Below, piece after piece: positions 55,055 through 64,000 of a DNA stretch of 64,000 nucleotides. This stretch comes from Clostridia bacterium (GTDB taxonomy: Bacteria; Bacillota; Clostridia; Saccharofermentanales; Saccharofermentanaceae). The stretch is taken from NCBI GenBank assembly GCA_016281535.1, contig JAEEIT010000129.1:1-64000 (forward strand), read 5' to 3'. The notes below the pieces were generated by a model. The model ran no database searches. It was not told where the DNA came from and saw only the letters and a list, made by a program, of their open reading frames with translations. The translations under genes and the position numbers were made by a program. The first letter of the stretch is position 1, and every line of letters starts with the position of its first letter.

Positions 55055-56335
55055 ATGACGGATTTTGAGATGCGCGCGCAGGCTGCGAAACAGGCTTCTT
55101 TCGAGATGGCCGTACTGCCGACGAAGCTGAAAGATGAGGCACTTCTGGCCATCGCGCAGGCCCTCCTGGATAGAAAAGAAGAGATCTTTTCCGCGAATGC
55201 GATCGATCTTAAGAATGCAGAGGAGTCCGACCTTCCCATGCCGCTTCAGAAGAGGCTGCGTTTCGATGAACATAAACTCAATGATGTGGTGGCAGGACTG
55301 AAGAGCCTGACAACACTGGAAGACCCGGTGGGGCGTGAACTGATGAAGACCGAGCTGGATAACGATTTGGTGCTGACTCGTGTGTCCTGCCCGATCGGCG
55401 TGCTGGGTATTATTTTCGAATCCCGTCCGGACGCACTTGTCCAGATCGCATCGCTTGCCCTGAAATCGGGAAACGCCTGCTGTATGAAGGGCGGTAGTGA
55501 AGCCGTGAACAGCAACCGTATCCTCTTTCAGATCATCGAGCAGGCTTCGGTTTCGGTCGGTGTCCCGAAGGGCTGGATCACGTTGATGGAGAGCCGAAGC
55601 GACGTGGCCGAGATGCTTCTTCTGGACCAGTATATCGATCTGATCATCCCGAGAGGCTCGAATGCCTTCGTCCAGTACATCATGCAGCATAGTTCGATCC
55701 CGGTCATGGGGCACGCGGACGGCGTCTGCCATCTGTATATCCACGAGAAGGCGGACCGTGACATGGCATTAAAGATCGCGGTCGATAGTAAGACACAGTA
55801 CGTGGCGGTATGTAATGCCTGCGAGACCATCCTGGTGGATGCGTCCATTGCGAAGGAGTTCCTGCCGGAGCTTGCTTTCTCACTTCGGGAGAAGAATGTG
55901 GAGATCCACGGCTGCGAGAAGACGAAAGAGATCCTTCCGGATGTGCTTCCTGTGGAAGAGTGGCATCACGAGTATCTCGACTATAAGGTATCCATTAAGA
56001 TCGTGTCGGGACCGGACGAGGCGATCGCCCACATTAACAAGTACGGATCGGGTCACACCGAGTCGATCGTCACGACGGATCCTGCCGTTGCTGAGGACTT
56101 CCTGAACCGTGCCTCTTCCGGTAACGTATTCTGGAACTGCTCCACGAGATTCTCCGATGGCTTCCGCTACGGCTTCGGCGCCGAGGTCGGGATCAGTACC
56201 TCGAAGCTTCACGCCAGAGGACCGGTGGGACTGGAAGGTCTGGTCACGTATAAGTACAAGATCCGTGGAAACGGCAATATCGTTGCGGACTATGCCGAAG
56301 GCAGACGCACATTTACACATAAGCACATTAAATGA
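55055..56335 (+). CDS. proA: Gamma-glutamyl phosphate reductase
   Basis: 426 residues, start at MTDFEMRAQ with AGAAGG upstream. The active-site cysteine is in AVCNACETILVD, with KGGSEAVNSN and IIPRGSNAF typical of ProA. It makes glutamate semialdehyde in proline synthesis. ProB is not adjacent, which is unusual because the two genes are normally paired. Confidence 0.96.
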   Translation: MTDFEMRAQAAKQASFEMAVLPTKLKDEALLAIAQALLDRKEEIFSANAIDLKNAEESDLPMPLQKRLRFDEHKLNDVVAGLKSLTTLEDPVGRELMKTELDNDLVLTRVSCPIGVLGIIFESRPDALVQIASLALKSGNACCMKGGSEAVNSNRILFQIIEQASVSVGVPKGWITLMESRSDVAEMLLLDQYIDLIIPRGSNAFVQYIMQHSSIPVMGHADGVCHLYIHEKADRDMALKIAVDSKTQYVAVCNACETILVDASIAKEFLPELAFSLREKNVEIHGCEKTKEILPDVLPVEEWHHEYLDYKVSIKIVSGPDEAIAHINKYGSGHTESIVTTDPAVAEDFLNRASSGNVFWNCSTRFSDGFRYGFGAEVGISTSKLHARGPVGLEGLVTYKYKIRGNGNIVADYAEGRRTFTHKHIK

Positions 56336-56351
56336 AAAGAGGTATTGGAAA

Positions 56352-56804
56352 ATGGTAGTTTCGATTGCATCTGATCACGCAGGGTATCCGCTCCGTAAGG
56401 TCGTCGTCGATCATCTGACGAAGCAGGGACATACGGTAGTCGAGGGTGGCGCAACATCGGCCGATGTGCCTTACAGCTACGTGCTTGCCGGCCAGAAGGT
56501 GGCAAAAGACGTCCTCGGCGGTCAGGCAGAGCGTGGGATCGTGATCTGCGGCACCGGCATCGGTATTTCGATGGTGGCCAATAAGTTCCCGGGTATCCGC
56601 TGCGCACTCTGTACGAATGAGTATATGGCGAGGATGTCCCGTCAGCACAACGATGCGAATGTGCTGTCCATGGGCGCACGCGTAGTCGGCAGTTCGCTGG
56701 CGCTGGGTATCGTGGATGCATACATGAACGAGCCCTTCGACGGCGGCCGTCACCAGACCCGCGTCAATGATATGAAGGAACAAGAGAAAGAGCTATTTAA
56801 ATAA
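56352..56804 (+). CDS. rpiB: Ribose-5-phosphate isomerase B
   Basis: 150 residues, start at MVVSIASDHAG. The catalytic cysteine is in GIVICGTGIGISMVANK, followed by NDANVLSMGARV. It interconverts ribose 5-phosphate and ribulose 5-phosphate in the pentose phosphate pathway. AGAGGT precedes the start; it sits between proA and upp. The rpiB-upp-atp order is common in Firmicutes. Confidence 0.96.
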   Translation: MVVSIASDHAGYPLRKVVVDHLTKQGHTVVEGGATSADVPYSYVLAGQKVAKDVLGGQAERGIVICGTGIGISMVANKFPGIRCALCTNEYMARMSRQHNDANVLSMGARVVGSSLALGIVDAYMNEPFDGGRHQTRVNDMKEQEKELFK

Positions 56805-56822
56805 TTTTCGGGAGGATTACCT

Positions 56823-57452
56823 ATGGCACAGTTTTTCTTATTTGATCATCCGCTGATCCAGCACAAGATCTCCATGCTCCGCGACAAGAACACTTCGACG
56901 AAAGAGTTCCGCGAGCTGGTTCACGAGATCTCGATGCTTATGGCATATGAGGTCACCCGTGATATGCCTCTTACGGACAAGGAGATCGAGACTCCTGTTG
57001 CGAAGACGACGGCAAAAGTACTGGCGGGCAAGAAGGTCGCGCTGGTTCCGATCCTTCGTGCGGGCCTGGGCATGGTAGACGGTATGCTCTCCATCATTCC
57101 GAATGCGAAGGTCGGACATATCGGTCTTTACCGTGATCCGAACACATTAAAGCCGGTAGAGTATTACTGCAAGCTTCCGGAGGATATCGTGGACCGTGAG
57201 GTCATCGTTCTCGATCCGATGCTGGCCACAGGCGGATCTTCGTCTGCAGCGATCCAGTTCCTGAAGGACCGCGGCATCAAGAACATTAAGTTCGTCTGCC
57301 TGATCTGCGCACCGGAAGGTATCGCAAGACTCCAGGAAGATCATCCGGACGTGCCGGTATTCTGTGCCGCCAAGGATGAAAGACTCAACGATCACGCTTA
57401 CATCATCCCGGGTCTGGGCGATGCAGGCGATCGTCTTTTCGGTACGAACTAA
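56823..57452 (+). CDS. upp: Uracil phosphoribosyltransferase
   Basis: 209 residues of normal length. The PRPP-binding motif is [15 protein letters not shown], with [12 protein letters not shown]. It salvages uracil to UMP. It directly precedes the ATP synthase genes, with GGGAGG upstream of the start. Confidence 0.97.
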   Translation: MAQFFLFDHPLIQHKISMLRDKNTSTKEFRELVHEISMLMAYEVTRDMPLTDKEIETPVAKTTAKVLAGKKVALVPILRAGLGMVDGMLSIIPNAKVGHIGLYRDPNTLKPVEYYCKLPEDIVDREVIVLDPMLATGGSSSAAIQFLKDRGIKNIKFVCLICAPEGIARLQEDHPDVPVFCAAKDERLNDHAYIIPGLGDAGDRLFGTN

Positions 57453-57473
57453 GGAGGTCCGTAAGCAGGGTCT

Positions 57474-58349
57474 ATGAGCATAGTACTTGCCGCTTCCTGG
57501 GGCGCACAGTTCTGGGAAGCTTTTAAAGAAGAATTATCGGAGGTCTTCGGCGTATTCACCGGTAAGGCGAATATCGGCGAAGAGATCCGTGGCGCGATCC
57601 TTCAGTGGAGGGGATATATCCCCGGTACCGGTGAGCGGATTCCGATCACGGACGCCATCATTGTCACATGGGTCGCCATGCTTGTGGGTATCCTTCTGTT
57701 CTGCTGGATGGGCGGAAAGAAAGAACGGATCCCGACGAAGAGACAGGCCGTGATGGAATCCCTTATCAACATTCTGTTCGGTGTATGTAAGGATTACGGA
57801 TTAAACGAGGAACAATCGGAGAAGGTTATCCCGATGATCGGTTCGATCGGTATTTTCCTGATCTCCTGTAACGTGATCTCGATCTTCCATATCCCACCGC
57901 CGGCGAAGAATATCGCATTCCCGTTTGCCATGGCACTGTTTGCGATCTTCTACGTTATTTTCATGTCGATCCGTTTCGTCGGAGTGAAAGGATTCTTCCG
58001 GTCCTTCACCGATCCGATGGGCTTCATGGTCCCCTTTAAGATCATCGACTTTTTCATTAAACCGATCTCTCTGGCGCTCCGTCTTTTCGGTAACGTATTC
58101 GGTGCGTTCATCCTGATGGAATTCCTGAGCATCGTATGTCCGATCATCGCACCGGGTGCATTCAGTCTCTGGTTCGATCTTATGGATGGTGTCCTTCAGG
58201 CCGTCGTATTCTGTTACCTGACGACTTCCTATATCGGTGAAGTGGTCGAGAGTGCCCATGCGACGAAAGAGAGAAACGAGGAGAAAGCAAAACAGAAAGC
58301 TCAAAAGCAGGAGCAAGCAGCACCGCAGGAAGCGGAGCATGCAGCCTGA
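57474..58349 (+). CDS. atpB: ATP synthase F0 subunit a
   Basis: 291 residues with five to six helices. The essential arginine lies in LALRLFGNVFGAF, and a conserved helix has VVFCYLTTSYIGE. The C-terminus is extended by about 25 charged residues rich in Lys, Gln and Glu. It forms the ion half-channels against the c-ring. No atpI gene precedes it. Confidence 0.96.
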   Translation: MSIVLAASWGAQFWEAFKEELSEVFGVFTGKANIGEEIRGAILQWRGYIPGTGERIPITDAIIVTWVAMLVGILLFCWMGGKKERIPTKRQAVMESLINILFGVCKDYGLNEEQSEKVIPMIGSIGIFLISCNVISIFHIPPPAKNIAFPFAMALFAIFYVIFMSIRFVGVKGFFRSFTDPMGFMVPFKIIDFFIKPISLALRLFGNVFGAFILMEFLSIVCPIIAPGAFSLWFDLMDGVLQAVVFCYLTTSYIGEVVESAHATKERNEEKAKQKAQKQEQAAPQEAEHAA

Positions 58350-58374
58350 ATGAGATAAACAGGAGGAAGAGAAG

Positions 58375-58641
58375 ATGTTTGGATTAACGAGAGTTTTATT
58401 GGATACAGCGATCGAGGCGAAAGGCCTTGCAGGATTGGGTGCAGGTATCGCTATCGGTCTCTGCGGACTGGGTACCACGATCGGTATCGGTCTTGCCGCA
58501 GGACGTGCACTGGAGGGTTCCTCCCGTCAGCCGGAGATGTTCAGCAAACTGCAGACGCTCCTTCTGATCGCGATCGTATTCATGGAGTCCATCGCAATCT
58601 ATTCGCTGGTAGTAAGTCTTCTTTTGATCTTTACGGTCTGA
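58375..58641 (+). CDS. atpE: ATP synthase F0 subunit c
   Basis: 88 residues, two helices with the polar loop RQPE. The ion-binding glutamate is E71 (FMESIAIYS). Ser72 and Tyr76, shared with sodium-type c subunits, are present. The key Gln of helix 1 is replaced by I38 (GIGL for GQGY). The sodium site therefore looks incomplete and proton coupling seems more likely. GGAGGAAG precedes the start. Confidence 0.96.
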   Translation: MFGLTRVLLDTAIEAKGLAGLGAGIAIGLCGLGTTIGIGLAAGRALEGSSRQPEMFSKLQTLLLIAIVFMESIAIYSLVVSLLLIFTV

Positions 58642-58660
58642 TGATAACGAGGTGAAAGAC

Positions 58661-59278
58661 ATGTATTTTGCAGCATTTAAGTTGCTTTCCGGAGCGAATG
58701 TGATGAAGCTTTCTACTTCGCTTGTGCGCCTGGCGGAAGATGCGGGTGAATCCAGTTCGCTTCTTTCCCCGGATCAGGTGGCGCACTATCTGGTGACCGG
58801 ACTTGTGACGATCGTCAATCTTCTGGTCGCCTACCTGATCTTGAAGTTCGCACTCTTTAAGCCCCTCATGAAGGTCATGAAGGGAAGGAAAGAAGCCATC
58901 GAGAAGGAACTGTCCGAGGCGGAAGAGAAGAACAAGAAGGCATCGGAGAATCTGGAAGAATCCATCAAGCGGGTCGATGCTTCCCACGAAGAAGCCATGC
59001 AGATCATCGCGGATGCCAGAACTCAGGCAGAGAAGCAGTCGGAGACGATCATCGAGACTTCCAGAAAGGAAGCACAGGAGATCCGCGACCGCGCCGAGGA
59101 AGATGCGAAGCGCACCCGTAAGGCGATGCTTGAAGAGATGAAAGACGAAGTGGCAGACCTGGCGGTTTCCATCGCGGGCCATGTCTTAAGTAATTGTGAT
59201 GCGAACGCCGACGAAGCGTCCATTCGCGCGAAGGCGAAAGAGGAACTGGATTCGGCAGAGGTGACGACCGGTGAATAA
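58661..59278 (+). CDS. atpF: ATP synthase F0 subunit b
   Basis: 205 residues, ATG at 58661 with GAGGTG upstream; the GTG at 58652 in the track lies in that site. One helix (about 40-62) is preceded by about 38 residues, more than usual. A long charged coiled coil follows to about 175. The last 25 residues are a unique acidic extension. It overlaps the next gene by 8 bases and lacks any delta-subunit N-terminal sequence. Confidence 0.94.
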   Translation: MYFAAFKLLSGANVMKLSTSLVRLAEDAGESSSLLSPDQVAHYLVTGLVTIVNLLVAYLILKFALFKPLMKVMKGRKEAIEKELSEAEEKNKKASENLEESIKRVDASHEEAMQIIADARTQAEKQSETIIETSRKEAQEIRDRAEEDAKRTRKAMLEEMKDEVADLAVSIAGHVLSNCDANADEASIRAKAKEELDSAEVTTGE

Positions 59279-61172
59279 CAATAGTGGTTTTGAAGTCATA
59301 CGGATCGTAACTGCTTCGGATGATATGCCACCGGAGAAAGTGGCACTGATCGCCCGCCGTTTCGCGGAGCATCTCAAGATCCAGGGATATACGATCCAAC
59401 AGGAAACAGATAAGTCGCTCATCGGCGGCTATGTGATCTATGCCCAGGGCACGAAGTACGATTACAGTGCCGCGGGCCAGCTGTCGCGTATCGGGCGGCA
59501 TCTGAAGACGGACCGTGAGAGCGATATCAAGGAGGAACTGGATGGTGCTTCCGAGATCCACCGTTCTCTGTCCGATGCACTTAAGGATTTTAAAGAAAGG
59601 CCGGCGATGCTGTTCGAGAGCGATGAGCTCTGGGAAGGTGAATCTCCGGAACAGACGAATAAGCGGGAACAGATCCTTACGGATTTTGTGAAGGCGGCAT
59701 CGGTCGAACAGGTGGGCCGGGTCATCTCGGTCAGCGACGGTGTAGCCAAGGTAAGCGGCCTGGAGAATTGTGTAGCCAGTGAGCTGATCATGTTCTCCGA
59801 GACGTCCTATGGTATTGCCATGAACCTGGAGACAGACAGCGTCGGTGTCGTTCTTCTGAACGAATGCCGGGATGTGGTCGAGGGCGTGATGTGCCGCCGT
59901 ACCGGTCTTACGGTTTCGGTACCGGTCGGACATGGTATGCTCGGACGTGTCGTGGATCCGCTTGGTAATCCGATCGATGGTAAAGGAATCATCAGAAGTA
60001 CGAGCAGAAGACCGATCGAGACGCCGGCTCCGGGTATCGTAGCGAGATCTCCGATCTGTGAACCGCTTCAGACGGGCATTACGGCCATCGATGCCATGAC
60101 TCCGATCGGAAGAGGACAGCGTGAGCTGATCATCGGTGACCGCCAGACCGGTAAGACCGCGATCGCCATCGATACGATCATCAATCAGCGCGGGAAGAAT
60201 GTACTTTGTGTCTACGTGGCGATCGGCCAGAAGATGGCCAATATCGTCCAGGTGAAGAATACACTTGAGCAGCATAATGCTCTCGAATATACCGTTATCG
60301 TGGCCGCGAGTGCCTCGCAGCCGGCATCGCTGCAGTATATTGCTCCTTATGCCGGATGTGCGATCGCGGAAGAATTCATGTATGCCGAGCATCAGGATGT
60401 GCTGATCGTATACGATGACCTGTCGAAACATGCGCAGGCATATCGTGCGATCTCGCTCCTTCTGCGCCGTCCGCCGGGACGTGAAGCGTATCCGGGCGAT
60501 GTCTTCTATCTGCACTCCCGTCTTCTGGAACGTTCGGCGAAATTGTCGGACGAGCAGGGAGGCGGATCCATCACGGCCCTTCCGATCATCGAGACATTAA
60601 GCGGAGATATCTCGGCGTATATTCCGACGAATGTGATTTCCATCACCGACGGACAGATCTATCTCGAGTCCGAGCTGTTCTTCGCGGGTCAGCGTCCGGC
60701 CATTAATGTGGGTCTTTCTGTTTCCCGTGTCGGTGGTGCCGCGCAGACGAAAGCCATGAAGAAAGTGGCGGGCCCTCTTCGTATCAGTCTGGCGCAGGCC
60801 CGTGAGATGGCGGCCTTTGCCCAGTTCGGTTCCGACCTGGATCCGAATACACAAAGACAGCTCAAGCGCGGCGTGATCCTCAATGAGATTTTGAAGCAGG
60901 AGCAGTACTCGCCCATGCAGATGGATGAGCAGGTCGTGATGCTTTATCTCGCCACGAATGAGAAACTGACGTTCCTGGATAAGGAAGATGCGAAAGAATA
61001 CGTCACGGAATTCCTCCAGCGTATGACGGTCCTGCATCCGGACATCATGAAGAGAATCACGGATACCCGTGTGCTGGATGACGATACGAAGAAAGAGATC
61101 GATGAGATCGAAGCGGAGTATCACGCGATGTTCGTGGCCGAGCATAAGGAATACCAGCAGCGCGAGGATTAA
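59271..61172 (+). CDS. atpA: ATP synthase delta(C-terminal)-alpha fusion subunit
   Basis: 633 residues where alpha is normally about 505. Residues 5-80 resemble the C-terminal domain of the delta subunit: [16 protein letters not shown], then [20 protein letters not shown] (usual DPSLIGG...D.S). A linker (about 80-120) leads to a complete alpha subunit with the Walker A motif GDRQTGKT at 289-296 (169-176 in E. coli) and [10 protein letters not shown] with the arginine finger. GTG start, AGAGGTG upstream. A weaker internal start at codon 113 (ATG 59607 after GAAAGG) could give free alpha. No separate atpH exists in the operon. Confidence 0.92.
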   Translation: MNNNSGFEVIRIVTASDDMPPEKVALIARRFAEHLKIQGYTIQQETDKSLIGGYVIYAQGTKYDYSAAGQLSRIGRHLKTDRESDIKEELDGASEIHRSLSDALKDFKERPAMLFESDELWEGESPEQTNKREQILTDFVKAASVEQVGRVISVSDGVAKVSGLENCVASELIMFSETSYGIAMNLETDSVGVVLLNECRDVVEGVMCRRTGLTVSVPVGHGMLGRVVDPLGNPIDGKGIIRSTSRRPIETPAPGIVARSPICEPLQTGITAIDAMTPIGRGQRELIIGDRQTGKTAIAIDTIINQRGKNVLCVYVAIGQKMANIVQVKNTLEQHNALEYTVIVAASASQPASLQYIAPYAGCAIAEEFMYAEHQDVLIVYDDLSKHAQAYRAISLLLRRPPGREAYPGDVFYLHSRLLERSAKLSDEQGGGSITALPIIETLSGDISAYIPTNVISITDGQIYLESELFFAGQRPAINVGLSVSRVGGAAQTKAMKKVAGPLRISLAQAREMAAFAQFGSDLDPNTQRQLKRGVILNEILKQEQYSPMQMDEQVVMLYLATNEKLTFLDKEDAKEYVTEFLQRMTVLHPDIMKRITDTRVLDDDTKKEIDEIEAEYHAMFVAEHKEYQQRED

Positions 61173-61178
61173 CGGGTC

Positions 61179-63511
<2,333 letters not shown>

Positions 63512-63520
63512 GGATAAACT

Positions 63521-63973
63521 ATGGCGGAAACGGTGAAAAAGAAGAAAATGACCGTGGAAGTGGTCACGCCCTACGACGTGTTCTATGAGGGACGCGTCAC
63601 GAGTATCGTGATCCCGACCCTCGATGGTCAGTTCGGTATTCTGCCGGGTCATAGTCCGCTTGTTGTTGCCATCACTCCGGGAATCGTAAGGATCGAAGAG
63701 GAAGATGAGAAACGGAGCTTCGTCATCTCGGAAGGATTTGCCGAGATCGGACAGAATGCCGTGATTATCGTATGCAATGCGGCAGAATGGCCGGAGAAGA
63801 TCGACACGACGCGAGCGAAAGAAGCGCTCGAGCGCGCCATGAGCAAGTATAACAGTGTTACATCCACCGAGCAGCAGCGCATCTACGCGCGTCATGCCAT
63901 CCGTCGTGCGAAGGCCAGAATCGCCATTGCGGAAGAGTGGAAGAAGAGCAAGAAAGACAAGTGGGATCAGTAA
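63521..63973 (+). CDS. atpC: ATP synthase F1 subunit epsilon
   Basis: 150 residues: N-terminal beta sandwich (VVTPYDVFYEGRVTSIVIPTLDGQFGILPGH, partly quoted) and a C-terminal helical hairpin (about 95-140). It is the last gene of the operon in the window. No terminator is seen before the window ends 27 bases later. Confidence 0.95.
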   Translation: MAETVKKKKMTVEVVTPYDVFYEGRVTSIVIPTLDGQFGILPGHSPLVVAITPGIVRIEEEDEKRSFVISEGFAEIGQNAVIIVCNAAEWPEKIDTTRAKEALERAMSKYNSVTSTEQQRIYARHAIRRAKARIAIAEEWKKSKKDKWDQ

Positions 63974-64000
63974 GAGGATTCCGCCTGTCTGCGATCAGGA

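Noticed and set aside
59049-60515. 488-residue minus-strand ORF opposite atpF and atpA
   Set aside because: Antisense of conserved ATP synthase genes.

Overview
The window reads as a chromosome segment of a Gram-positive anaerobe of the class Clostridia. The evidence is strong AGGAGG-type ribosome binding sites, AddAB recombination, a DUF4364 protein, a SigA-type sigma factor, the TIGR03960/TIGR03936 gene pair, an Rnf-type cluster and an F-type ATP synthase operon. Species cannot be named from sequence alone. Coding density is high and most intergenic gaps are short.

Layout. (1) 20-2830: CopA copper ATPase with a CopZ-like domain at its C-terminus. (2) 2833-7357, minus strand: an accessory block with a short peptide gene behind a structured leader, a soluble VirD4/TraG-like coupling ATPase with three AT-hooks, a retron ncRNA bounded by a perfect 16-bp inverted repeat, and a retron reverse transcriptase. 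(3) tRNA-Val(GAC), then a minus-strand ABC exporter pair (FtsX type). (4) 11.1-19.7 kb: a STAS/SpoIIE-HATPase partner-switching pair, a PHP phosphoesterase, a two-component system and a three-gene ABC-2 transporter. (5) 19.7-25.9 kb: a serpin lipoprotein, a second two-component system, a lipoprotein, a YczE-like membrane protein, an HD hydrolase and DUF4364. (6) 26-30 kb: pgi, a secreted repeat protein, a 32-residue peptide gene and a small membrane protein. (7) 30-37.6 kb: the radical SAM/DUF2344 pair, then a lipid cluster (MarR, acyl carrier protein, lipid kinase, PlsC, acyl-CoA synthetase) with a FabT-box-like palindrome. (8) 37.6-48.7 kb: addB-addA, two RpoD-like sigma factors, tadA and a zinc-ribbon membrane protein. 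(9) 48.7-54.6 kb: a derived Rnf-like cluster (C, D, G, E-A fusion) and an rRNA methyltransferase. (10) 54.6-64 kb: a DnaA-box-like cluster, then proA, rpiB, upp and the ATP synthase genes atpB-E-F-(H)A-G-D-C.

Most notable points. First, a complete retron (NAxxH and VTG motifs, a1/a2 repeat) sits directly behind a lone coupling-protein ATPase that could be its partner or effector. Second, the only delta-subunit sequence in the ATP synthase operon is a C-terminal-type domain fused to the N-terminus of the alpha subunit. Third, the Rnf-like cluster has no RnfB, has lost the SGAT covalent-flavin motifs of RnfD and RnfG, and has RnfE and RnfA joined in one chain with most metal-ligand cysteines missing, while RnfC keeps both 4Fe-4S motifs. 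Its chemistry must differ from a normal Rnf pump.
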